From the NCBI GenBank assembly GCA_016194465.1, contig JACQBO010000038.1, positions 1 to 7,560 on the forward strand: a stretch of 7,560 nt of DNA, given 5' to 3'. Below the pieces are notes generated by a model. That model worked only from the letters and a program-made list of their open reading frames with translations, was not told where the DNA came from and searched no databases. Position 1 is the first letter of the stretch. The number at the start of each line of letters is the position of its first letter. The position numbers were made by a program, and so were the translations under genes. This DNA comes from Candidatus Kerfeldbacteria bacterium. GTDB lineage: Bacteria > Patescibacteriota > Patescibacteriia > SBBC01 > CAIJZX01. This document shows positions 1 to 6,397 of the stretch, piece after piece.

Positions 1-2778
1 CCGATAAAAGGCTCTGAACTCATTGGCCTGAAATATAAACCGCTCTTCGATTTTCTTGACCTTCGAGAAGCTGCTCCGACCACCCCCAACCCCTCCTCCG
101 AGAGGAGGGGCGCCGCTTATACTATTGTTCCGGCTGACTTTGTCACAACCAATGAAGGAACAGGTGTCGTCCATACAGCGGTCATGTACGGGGAAGATGA
201 TTTCAATTTGGGAAAGAAGCTTGATTTGCCGAAGGCGCACACCGTTGATCTGCAAGGAAAGTTTAATGAGTTGGTAAAACCTTGGGCTGGGCTTGAAGTA
301 AAAGATGCAAAAGGGGAGACACAAAAAAAAATTGTGGCTTGGCTGGAAGAGCATGGGAAACTCTACAAAGTTGAGGATTACTCTCACGACTACCCATTCT
401 GCTGGCGCTGCAAGCACCCACTCTTGTACTACGCGAAAACATCATGGTTTATCCTCATGTCGAAACTGCGCGACCAGCTGATCGCCAATAATGAAAAAAT
501 CACTTGGTATCCAAAACACATTCAAGAAGGCCGGTTTGGCGAGTGGTTGCGCGAAGTGAAAGATTGGGCAATTTCTCGCGAACGGTACTGGGGTACGCCA
601 TTGCCGATCTGGCAGTGTGATAATCCGGATTGCGGACACCAGGAATGCTTGGGCAGTTATGAGGATCTTACGACCAAGATGCCGAAGCGCAATCGGTACA
701 TTTTCCTTAGGCATGGCGAGGCTGATATTAATGTCGTCAGCACCTTGAACACGGTGCGTGACAAGCTCGACGTCTCATCACTGACCTCGAAAGGGGAAAA
801 GCAGGCAGCAAGCGCCGCAACCAAATTGAAGGAAGAAAAAATCGACGCGATTTTTACCTCACAGTTTTTGCGGGCCAAAGAAACAGCGGCGATCGTCGCC
901 AAGGCCACCAATGCGCCAATGTTTGAAGAACCGCGGATCAATGAATATCTCATCGGCCCGGACTTTGAAGGCAAAACGATCGCCGAGTTTCATCAAGGAT
1001 TTGGTGATAGGGCGAAACGCATGGACCAAGCGCCGCCAGGCGGCGAAACATGGCTCGATATCCGGGCGCGGATGTTTGATTTTCTTCATGATCTTGATGC
1101 CAAACACGAAGGTAAGACCTTTGTGGTCGTCACCCATGCTGACCCGCTACTCGTCGTGCAATGGGCTTTATCGTTACAACCAACAAGCTGGTTCGATTTC
1201 AGCGCCTTACCGGCTAATGCCCAGCCGATGGAACTCGGTTTCGCCGCGCCGTTATATCAATCGGACGGTAGTTTTGATCCACACCGGCCGTTTCTTGATG
1301 GAGTTGTCTGGCCGTGCACGCGATGTGCTCCCACCACCCCGGTCTCGTCCGGCGAGACCACCCCTCCTCAGGCAGGAGGGGACACCACCCCTCACCCCTT
1401 CTCACCGAGGAGGGGGACTATGAAACGAGCGCCTGAAGTAGCCGATACGTGGTTCGATTCGGGGTCAATGCCGTTTGCCCAGTGGCATTATCCGTTTGAA
1501 AATAAGGAGCGCATCGATGAAGGCCAAAGCTATCCAGCTGACTACATCACCGAAGCGATCGACCAAACCCGCGGCTGGTTTTACACTTTGTTGGCAGTCG
1601 GGACGCTGCTACAAAAAGCCAAGGTGGTCAAAGAACCGCCATACAAACGCGTGATTGTGCTCGGACACTTGAAGGATGCTCAAGGACGAAAACTATCCAA
1701 GTCCCTTGGCAACTACCTCGACCCGATGGGCCTGATCGACCAGTACGGGGCCGACGCGATCCGCTGGTATTTGTACACGGTCAATCAACCTTGGGACGCC
1801 AAAAACTTTGATCCGAAAGGTGTCGACTCGGTCGTCAAGAAAACATTCCTCATTGTGATGAATGTGGTTAGTTTTCTGAAACTGTATACTGGCCCGGTCG
1901 GGACCCCGGCCCAGAATCATGTACTTGATCGCTGGATGAAGGCACTCTTGAACGAGCTGATCGCTGATGTCACGAGAAAACTTGAGGCATACGATATTAC
2001 TGGCGCGGGCCGAGCGTTAGAAGCCTTTATCACCGATGTTTCGACGTGGTATGTCCGCCGGAGCCGGGAACGGTTCAAACATCCGCAAGAAGCATTGGAA
2101 GCCGCGGCTATGCTGCAACACGTTTTACAAACCCTGTCACGACTGACGGCACCACTTGCACCCTTTCTGGCCGAAGATCTTTATCATCAGGCTGGAGGAA
2201 CGTTAGCCTCAGTCCATCTTGAATCATGGCCAGAAGCCCCAGTGCCTGATCGCACCGTGCTCGAGGAGATGGCGGCCGCGCGACGGATTGTCGAACAAGG
2301 TCATGCGTTGCGTGCCAAACAAGGATTGAAAGTCAGGCAACCGTTAGGGCAGGCGGTCATCGCTGGCGCCTACGCCAAAGATATTGTTGACATTGTGAAA
2401 GACGAATTGAACGTCAAAGAGATCGTAGTGAAAAATACTCTGGCTAATTTGCCATCGGAGTATATGCTCATGGCCGAAAGTCCGCTGATCGCCCTTGATA
2501 CGACGATCACCGACGAACTCCGGGAAGAGGGAATGGTCCGCGATTTTATTCGCGAAGTCAATGCACTGCGCAAAACTGCCGGCTTGCGACCCTCTGATGA
2601 GATTATTCTGTACTGTGAGGCTAAGACGTTACTGGCCCAATTGATTGAACGATACCAGACCAAGATTCTTTCGGCCGTCAAAGCCCGAGCCGCAACGCCG
2701 GCGATGGATGGGGCCGAACATCATGGCCAGATTATTCTTGACGGCACAGCAAACGTATTCGGACTGACCAAAAAATAA
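1..2778 (+). CDS. ileS: Isoleucyl-tRNA synthetase (partial, 5' end outside window) with inserted histidine-phosphatase domain
   Basis: This enzyme charges tRNA-Ile with isoleucine in the cytoplasm and proofreads misactivated valine. The frame is open from base 1, with 925 residues visible. Seen in order: the end of the CP1 editing domain with GTGVVHTAVMYGEDDF (about 160-207); a CWRC knuckle (403-414); ISRERYWGTPLPIW (571-612); a Cys pair at 616 and 631; the phosphatase insert (about 688-1260); HRPFLDG and a second Cys pair at 1315 and 1324; WFDSG (1450-1464); DQTRGWFY; the KMSKS-class motif KLSKS (1690-1704); a helical anticodon-binding domain with TWYVRRSRERF; and a C-terminal region like DUF5915. 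The HIGH motif lies upstream. The C-terminus lacks the zinc finger of the E. coli-type enzyme and resembles type 2 IleRS, by family knowledge. Two palindromic repeats interrupt the protein in frame. The ATG at 184 is an internal Met of the editing motif, not the start. The final Lys-Lys-stop lies in the A-tract that serves the opposing gene's terminator. Confidence 0.96.
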   Translation, partial: PIKGSELIGLKYKPLFDFLDLREAAPTTPNPSSERRGAAYTIVPADFVTTNEGTGVVHTAVMYGEDDFNLGKKLDLPKAHTVDLQGKFNELVKPWAGLEVKDAKGETQKKIVAWLEEHGKLYKVEDYSHDYPFCWRCKHPLLYYAKTSWFILMSKLRDQLIANNEKITWYPKHIQEGRFGEWLREVKDWAISRERYWGTPLPIWQCDNPDCGHQECLGSYEDLTTKMPKRNRYIFLRHGEADINVVSTLNTVRDKLDVSSLTSKGEKQAASAATKLKEEKIDAIFTSQFLRAKETAAIVAKATNAPMFEEPRINEYLIGPDFEGKTIAEFHQGFGDRAKRMDQAPPGGETWLDIRARMFDFLHDLDAKHEGKTFVVVTHADPLLVVQWALSLQPTSWFDFSALPANAQPMELGFAAPLYQSDGSFDPHRPFLDGVVWPCTRCAPTTPVSSGETTPPQAGGDTTPHPFSPRRGTMKRAPEVADTWFDSGSMPFAQWHYPFENKERIDEGQSYPADYITEAIDQTRGWFYTLLAVGTLLQKAKVVKEPPYKRVIVLGHLKDAQGRKLSKSLGNYLDPMGLIDQYGADAIRWYLYTVNQPWDAKNFDPKGVDSVVKKTFLIVMNVVSFLKLYTGPVGTPAQNHVLDRWMKALLNELIADVTRKLEAYDITGAGRALEAFITDVSTWYVRRSRERFKHPQEALEAAAMLQHVLQTLSRLTAPLAPFLAEDLYHQAGGTLASVHLESWPEAPVPDRTVLEEMAAARRIVEQGHALRAKQGLKVRQPLGQAVIAGAYAKDIVDIVKDELNVKEIVVKNTLANLPSEYMLMAESPLIALDTTITDELREEGMVRDFIREVNALRKTAGLRPSDEIILYCEAKTLLAQLIERYQTKILSAVKARAATPAMDGAEHHGQIILDGTANVFGLTKK
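73..111 (+). repeat. In-frame palindromic repeat, copy 1 (within IleRS editing domain)
   Basis: A CCACCCC box (80-86) is followed by a perfect inverted repeat: arms CCCCTCCTC (90-98) and GAGGAGGGG (102-110) with the loop CGA. It is translated as APTTPNPSSERRGA, which interrupts the usual run from KPLFDFL to YTIVPADF in the editing domain. Bases 80-110 match 1385-1415 at 25 of 31 positions. The exact insertion limits cannot be fixed without an uninterrupted homologue. Confidence 0.8.
688..1260 (+). other. Histidine phosphatase (phosphoglycerate mutase-like) domain embedded in IleRS
   Basis: About 190 residues in the ileS reading frame match the histidine phosphatase superfamily (PF00300-type) rather than any part of IleRS. 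All expected catalytic positions are visible: FLRHGEAD with the nucleophile His at 712-714 and its Arg at 709-711; SQFLRAKETA with Arg at 871-873; an acidic residue in INEYLIGPDFEGKT (Glu at 943-945); GGETWLDIRARM; and the second His in VVVTHADPLL (1135-1137). The catalytic set therefore looks intact and the domain may be active. Flanking IleRS sequence is continuous on both sides (GSYEDLTTK before, DPHRPFLDG after), which places the domain between the two Cys pairs of a zinc knuckle. There is no stop, Shine-Dalgarno or promoter at its ends, so it is part of a fusion. The substrate cannot be told from sequence: this superfamily includes mutases, sugar and nucleotide phosphatases and protein phosphatases. 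Confidence 0.93.
1327..1416 (+). repeat. Compound in-frame palindromic repeat, copy 2 (three hairpin modules, within IleRS zinc knuckle)
   Basis: Ninety bases (30 codons) lie between CTRC and TMKRAPEV, where ordinary IleRS has only a Gly or two. They hold three consecutive modules, each starting with CCACCCC (1334, 1358, 1385). Stem A is GGTCTCG/CGAGACC (1341-1347/1353-1359). Stem B is CCCCTCCT/AGGAGGGG (1361-1368/1374-1381). Stem C is CCCCTTCTC/GAGGAGGGG (1395-1403/1407-1415), with one G-T wobble. Module C is the closest relative of copy 1. All modules are in the same codon phase and each encodes Thr-Thr-Pro. The layout resembles Rickettsia-type palindromic elements in principle, but the sequence family is one I do not recognise. 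Confidence 0.85.
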
Positions 2779-2800
2779 AAACCCACCGTGGTAGTGGGTT
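2770..2800 (-). terminator. Intrinsic terminator of the minus-strand gene at 2799-3368
   Basis: Read on the minus strand, the hairpin AACCCAC/GTGGGTT (2794-2800 and 2780-2786, 7-nt loop) is followed by TTTTTATTTTTT, an almost unbroken U-tract. The TAA of the minus gene (2799-2801) overlaps the outer edge of the stem, and the U-tract is the complement of the last codons and stop of ileS. On the plus strand the hairpin is followed only by ACTTGG, so it should terminate ileS poorly. Confidence 0.82.
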
Positions 2801-3368
2801 ACTTGGCCTGCCGTTGTTTTGGCTGGCGGCGGGTTTGGGCGCGAAAAGCCCGCACAAAGTTGGCGGCCGATTGCAGGGATATCAAGCCGCTGAGGCGGGG
2901 GAAGTCGGTCAGCCGAACCAACTTCGATACCAGAGGCATCTGATCGGGCTGCTGGAGCCAGGCACGAATCGTCAGGGCCGGGTAGCCGATCAGCTCGGCG
3001 ATAACGCTCAGGGATACGGCCCGCCGTCCATCGGCCAAATGGACTTGGTTGTGGTGCAGGCCCAAGTAGACCTGGGCCCTCTTCTCGGCCGGGGAGATCG
3101 GCGGGTAGAGCGGGGAGCGACGATCCGGAGGCTTCGGCGCCTCGGTCTTTTGCAGGTCCTGCGCGAGGCGCAGGACGTCAGACTCAAGATAATAGCGCCG
3201 CGATTGGATCGCCCGCACATCATCGTAGGCCTTGACGCGACGGAAGCCGCGGCGCCGGCATTGATCGAGAAAGGTCTGGACGTCTTTGGCGGCGGGGATG
3301 ATCGCCGTCACCACGGGGGCAGAAACGAAACGCTGGCCATTAATGATCAGGTCACTTCGGGGAGCCAC
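2799..3368 (-). CDS. Unrecognised 189-residue protein, possible helix-turn-helix DNA-binding protein
   Basis: I do not recognise this family. It starts at GTG (3366-3368) with AGGAGG six bases upstream, a sigma70-like promoter further up, and an intrinsic terminator at its stop. This full set of signals marks it as a real gene over the antisense alternative. The protein is soluble, with no signal peptide or membrane segment. Two stretches look distantly repeated: residues 31-72 end in RRYYLESDVLRLAQ, and residues 118-176 end in SGLISLQSAANFVRAF. Both resemble the wing plus last helix of excisionase/MerR-like winged helices. VSLSVIAELIGYPALTIRAW (118-137) reads like a helix-turn-helix. A Pro-rich linker (76-93) separates the halves, and the C-terminal tail is rich in Arg, Lys and Gln. 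DNA binding is inference. It is divergent from recO, with overlapping promoters, so it could regulate recO or itself. A phage-derived or structural origin is not excluded. Confidence 0.75.
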   Translation of the reverse strand: MAPRSDLIINGQRFVSAPVVTAIIPAAKDVQTFLDQCRRRGFRRVKAYDDVRAIQSRRYYLESDVLRLAQDLQKTEAPKPPDRRSPLYPPISPAEKRAQVYLGLHHNQVHLADGRRAVSLSVIAELIGYPALTIRAWLQQPDQMPLVSKLVRLTDFPRLSGLISLQSAANFVRAFRAQTRRQPKQRQAK

Positions 3369-3374
3369 AGTGTT

Positions 3375-3380
3375 CCTCCT
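3375..3380 (-). promoter_or_regulatory. Shine-Dalgarno site deciding a GTG start
   Basis: AGGAGG on the minus strand sits 6 nt before the GTG at 3368. It supports GTG initiation of the 189-residue protein, which has no ATG near its N-terminus. Confidence 0.85.
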
Positions 3381-3400
3381 CAGTGAAAAGGTCCGGACTC

Positions 3401-3429
3401 ACCGTACACCAAGGCTCGTCTGGCGTCAA
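3401..3429 (-). promoter_or_regulatory. Sigma70-type promoter for the gene at 2799-3368
   Basis: On the minus strand TTGACG (3424-3429) and TACGGT (3401-3406) are separated by exactly 17 bases. The predicted start near 3394 gives a leader of about 26 nt that contains the AGGAGG site. The -35 box lies inside the region that RNA polymerase would cover at the opposing recO promoter. Confidence 0.65.
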
Positions 3430-3435
3430 TGCGCG

Positions 3436-3444
3436 TGGTACACT
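3436..3444 (+). promoter_or_regulatory. Extended -10 promoter of recO, predicted leaderless
   Basis: TGGTACACT is an extended -10 (TGn plus TACACT at 3439-3444) ending 7 nt before the ATG at 3452. That places transcription start at or next to the A of the start codon. The best-placed -35, TCGTCT at 3416-3421 with 17-base spacing, is weak, which fits reliance on the extended -10. No Shine-Dalgarno precedes the ATG. Confidence 0.6.
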
Positions 3445-3451
3445 ATGTCTC

Positions 3452-4228
3452 ATGTCTACCTTCACGACCACCGCGCTGATCCTTCGGCATGCGGACGACC
3501 GCGAGCATGACAAGTTTATTGTCGCTTTGTCACCAGGGCGCGGGAAATTGCATCTCCGGGCTAAGGGAACAAAAAAGAGCGTTTCCAAGTTGTCAGGCTC
3601 TTTGGAACCGGTGACCCACGTGACCCTGACGATTGCCAAAGGACGGCGCTCCGACCTAATCACGGGCAGTATCATCGAGCATCGTCTATCCGGTCTGCGT
3701 CAGGATCCGTTTACCTTTGTCGCCGCGCAATGGTTTCTGGAATTAGTGGATCGGGTGACCAAGGCGGAGCAAGACGAATCGAGAGTTTTTGCGTATGTGA
3801 CAGATTCTCTCCGATCGATGGAGGCAGAAGATATCTTGACCTTGGGTCAGCGGTGGCTGAGGCTGTGCCGGCGGGCCTGGCAACTCCTTGATCTGCAGGG
3901 ATTTGCCCCGTCGCTTCAAGTCTGTGCCCACTGCCACCAGCCGCTCGGTACCGAACCAATTGCCTATCATTCCCACCAAGGCTTGGTCCATGCCCGTGAG
4001 GCCGGTATCGAAGCATTCGGGTTGGATACGCCAACCATGGTATATTTGGTAGACGGGGTCAGCCCGCCGGACGAGCGCACTGTCTTTCGTCAGCTGCACC
4101 AGCTGGTAGAACGCTTGATCCATCAGACGCTTGATCAACCGCTGCGCAGCGAACCGGTCCTGCGTTCGATGATGCGTTTCGGCAATCGGATTGAGCGCCA
4201 GAAATACGACACGTTGTCAAAGACCTAA
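3452..4228 (+). CDS. recO: DNA repair protein RecO
   Basis: RecO works with RecR, and usually RecF, to load RecA onto SSB-coated single-stranded DNA at gaps, and it anneals complementary strands. The 258-residue length fits the family. The N-terminal OB-fold is clear: TTALILRHADDREHDKFIVA, GRGKLHLRAKGTKK, then LSGSLEPVTHVTLTI (residues 6-61). A helical C-terminal domain follows, with WFLELVDRV and a long amphipathic region. The zinc site is half preserved: CAHC (158-161) is present, but the second Cys pair expected in a GGLLCxxC-like stretch reads QGLVHAREAG (176-185), with His180 the only plausible ligand. I chose ATG 3452 because RecO similarity begins there. The upstream in-frame ATG at 3383 would add 23 residues that overlap the divergent promoter. 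The gene probably has its own leaderless promoter, and its last codons contain the -35 box of the next gene. Confidence 0.93.
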   Translation: MSTFTTTALILRHADDREHDKFIVALSPGRGKLHLRAKGTKKSVSKLSGSLEPVTHVTLTIAKGRRSDLITGSIIEHRLSGLRQDPFTFVAAQWFLELVDRVTKAEQDESRVFAYVTDSLRSMEAEDILTLGQRWLRLCRRAWQLLDLQGFAPSLQVCAHCHQPLGTEPIAYHSHQGLVHAREAGIEAFGLDTPTMVYLVDGVSPPDERTVFRQLHQLVERLIHQTLDQPLRSEPVLRSMMRFGNRIERQKYDTLSKT

Positions 4229-4242
4229 CTTCCCGTTACACT
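4214..4242 (+). promoter_or_regulatory. Sigma70-type promoter of the surface-protein gene, predicted leaderless
   Basis: TTGTCA (4214-4219) and TACACT (4237-4242) are separated by 17 bases. The -10 ends 6 nt before the ATG at 4249, so the transcript should begin at the start codon. The -35 lies in the last codons of recO. No Shine-Dalgarno is present in the 20-base gap. Confidence 0.72.
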
Positions 4243-4248
4243 ACGATC

Positions 4249-6366
4249 ATGCCGCGAACTAAAAGTAATGCCAAGGGCAGCTCGGCTGACCAGTCGGGAA
4301 TTGATCCAAAAGATCTGGCGGCATTTCGCGCCGCCCTCGAAAGTCCGGATCAAGCCGAGCACGAAGAGCATCGGGAAGACATACCTGAGGAACAATCTGA
4401 AGCCGAAGCGATCGATACCGATGAAGCGATAACCCCTGACGAGGAGGAGGCAGTCGAGGGTGATGAAAATCCCGGTCATGACGAAGACGCCGTGACCGTC
4501 ATTCCGGTCACCACCGCACCAGGTAAGAGTCGGAAGGACGGTCAGGGAAACGCTGGCCATCTAGCCTCGGTTCTTGCACCTGCCAGCCCGTCGCGCATAC
4601 CGGGCATGGACCGGATGGAAACAACCAAGGACCGACGATGGCCCTGGGCCTGGACGATTATCATCCTGTTGATTCTCACCGCCGCCAGCGTCGCAGGGTT
4701 ATTCGTTTTTAATCGAACGGCCAAATTTACCGGGGCCCACGTTCAACTACTCTTTGTCGCCGATCCGAAGGCGGTCTCCGGCAGTCAGATCACCTACACG
4801 GTACAATACCAGAATCAGGAACCAGTTGATTTAGCCCGGGCCGAGCTGACCGTTGAATACCCAGACGGTTTCACCTTTATTTCGGCGTCACGGAGCCCGT
4901 CGAATGACTTTCACAATGCCTGGTCGCTCGGTACCATCCGCCGGGGGCAGGCGGGCGAAATCAAAATTACCGGGACATTGATTGGTGCGATTGGCACCAG
5001 TCGTGATTTTTCCGCCACCCTGACGTACCGACCGCTCAACTTTAATTCCGACTTTCAGCAAAAAGCCCAAACGACGATTACCATTGCTTCGTCAACGATC
5101 GGCGTAAAATTGGATGGACCAATCCGAGCCGCACCGGGCGCCACCGCCAGCTGGACGCTGACGTATACGAACACCGCCGACCACGACCTCAGTGGAGTGC
5201 AAGTCTCGGCCGACATTCCGACCGGCCTATCGGTGACAAAAACCAATCCGGCGCCGAGTCAAGGCTCATCCATCTGGCAGATCGATCACGTGCCAAAAGA
5301 TGCCTCAGGCACGATCACGATTACCGGCACGGTCAACGGCGCCATCGGCGATACGCTCCAGTTAACCGGACACGTGGGGCTCGTAACATCGACTGGGGTC
5401 GACCCTCAAGATCAAGCGAATATTCTCATCGTCCTGGTGAACACGGGATTAAGCACCAGCGTGGCGATCAACGGCTCCACCGATCCGGTGACGGCCAATC
5501 CAGGTGATACCCTCAATTATGTTATTCGGGTGGCCAACCATAGCGATGTTGAAGTGGCCGGCGTGACCCTGGCGGTGACGTTGGCTGGCGCCGGTCTGGA
5601 CCTGACCCAACTCCAGAATGGCGATCAAGCGGCCGTGAAAAATGGTCAACTGACCTGGACCCAAAAGCAGATCGTGGGGCTGGCCGATGTCAAGCCGGGC
5701 GATGAAGTAACCGCGCATTTTTCTGTTCCCATCAAGTCGTTGATACCGATGGCGACCGATGCTGACCAAAATCAACATGTGGCCGCCACCGTGACGGTGA
5801 GTGCGCCCGGACTGAGTAATACCAACAGCAACGGCCAAAACAGTACGATCATATCCACCACAAAAATTGGCACCGTGTTTCGCTTACTAGCGGAAGCGCG
5901 GTATTATGACGAGGACGGGAGAGTGATTGGTTCTGGTCCGTTGCCGCCGAAGGTTGGACAGACGACCGCCTACCGGGTTATCTGGGCGGTAACCAATACA
6001 ACTAGTGATGTCTCAACCATGAAAGTCGTGGCCACCCTGCCCGCCGGGGTGTTCTGGACCGGGCAGAATATTGGTCGGGACGCCGGTGATATCAATTTCG
6101 ATCCAACCGCGCGCACCGTCACCTGGACACTGAACAAAGTCCCGGCGGGAAGCGGTAGTCAGCTCCCGAGCCTGAAGGCGCATTTTGAAGTCTCGATTAC
6201 CCCGACGGCTGATCAAGTCGGTTCGGTCGTGGTCCTGACGCAAACCACATCGGCCACGGGGACAGACAGCTACCTTGGTTCGGTGCTCAATCAAAACGCC
6301 GATTCACTCACCACCGCCCTGCCGACCGATGCGACCGCCAAGGGCCAAGGTCAGGTCGCCAGTTAA
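4249..6366 (+). CDS. Membrane-anchored surface protein with four DUF11-like repeat domains
   Basis: The protein has 705 residues. Residues 1-130 are hydrophilic, with a strongly acidic stretch at about 34-82, and should be cytoplasmic. RRWPWAW leads into one membrane helix (about 132-154); basic residues before it and no signal peptidase site suggest type II topology with the C-terminus outside. The exterior has four beta-rich modules of DUF11/CARDB-like character: about 163-280, 284-396, 402-538 and 541-690. Each shows the signature of this fold, such as GSQITYTVQYQNQ, GATASWTLTYTNTAD, GDTLNYVIRVANHS and GQTTAYRVIWAVTNTT, followed by V...ADIPTGLS-type strands. The last module differs, starting with LLAEARYYDEDG and containing GPLPPKVG. 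There is no enzyme motif, LPxTG or C-terminal anchor. A structural or adhesive cell-surface role is inferred. It follows recO by 20 bases but has its own promoter, and it converges on the phosphatidyltransferase gene. Confidence 0.88.
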   Translation: MPRTKSNAKGSSADQSGIDPKDLAAFRAALESPDQAEHEEHREDIPEEQSEAEAIDTDEAITPDEEEAVEGDENPGHDEDAVTVIPVTTAPGKSRKDGQGNAGHLASVLAPASPSRIPGMDRMETTKDRRWPWAWTIIILLILTAASVAGLFVFNRTAKFTGAHVQLLFVADPKAVSGSQITYTVQYQNQEPVDLARAELTVEYPDGFTFISASRSPSNDFHNAWSLGTIRRGQAGEIKITGTLIGAIGTSRDFSATLTYRPLNFNSDFQQKAQTTITIASSTIGVKLDGPIRAAPGATASWTLTYTNTADHDLSGVQVSADIPTGLSVTKTNPAPSQGSSIWQIDHVPKDASGTITITGTVNGAIGDTLQLTGHVGLVTSTGVDPQDQANILIVLVNTGLSTSVAINGSTDPVTANPGDTLNYVIRVANHSDVEVAGVTLAVTLAGAGLDLTQLQNGDQAAVKNGQLTWTQKQIVGLADVKPGDEVTAHFSVPIKSLIPMATDADQNQHVAATVTVSAPGLSNTNSNGQNSTIISTTKIGTVFRLLAEARYYDEDGRVIGSGPLPPKVGQTTAYRVIWAVTNTTSDVSTMKVVATLPAGVFWTGQNIGRDAGDINFDPTARTVTWTLNKVPAGSGSQLPSLKAHFEVSITPTADQVGSVVVLTQTTSATGTDSYLGSVLNQNADSLTTALPTDATAKGQGQVAS

Positions 6367-6397
6367 AAAAACACCACGTCGTTAGCCGAGGTGGTGT
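6365..6397 (-). terminator. Intrinsic terminator of the phosphatidyltransferase gene
   Basis: On the minus strand a stem ACACCAC/GTGGTGT (6391-6397 with 6371-6377), extended past one G-G mismatch by three pairs (6387-6389/6379-6381), is followed by seven Ts (complement of 6365-6371). The gene's own TAA (6382-6384) lies in the loop. On the plus strand only ACTTTGG follows, so termination of the surface-protein transcript here should be weak. Confidence 0.8.

Noticed and set aside
679..1260. Phosphatase domain as a separate gene starting at ATG 679
   Set aside because: There is no promoter, Shine-Dalgarno or stop, and IleRS sequence continues in the same frame on both sides.
1327..1416. GC-rich hairpins in ileS as a terminator or CRISPR array
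   Set aside because: There is no U-tract. The modules are unequal, without spacers of constant length, and they are translated within a continuous gene.
911..1423. Overlapping plus-strand open frame inside ileS
   Set aside because: Its translation shows no family resemblance, and it lies across a strongly supported domain in another frame.
184..2778. ATG at 184 as the start of ileS
   Set aside because: It is the Met inside the editing motif HTAVMYGEDDF, and the same frame carries recognisable IleRS sequence back to base 1.
2814..3386. Plus-strand open frame antisense to the unknown gene
   Set aside because: It has no promoter or ribosome site, the composition is shadow-like, and the minus strand has promoter, Shine-Dalgarno and terminator.
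3383..3451. N-terminal extension of RecO from ATG 3383
   Set aside because: The 23 added residues do not resemble RecO and cover the divergent promoter region. The -10 box sits just before ATG 3452.
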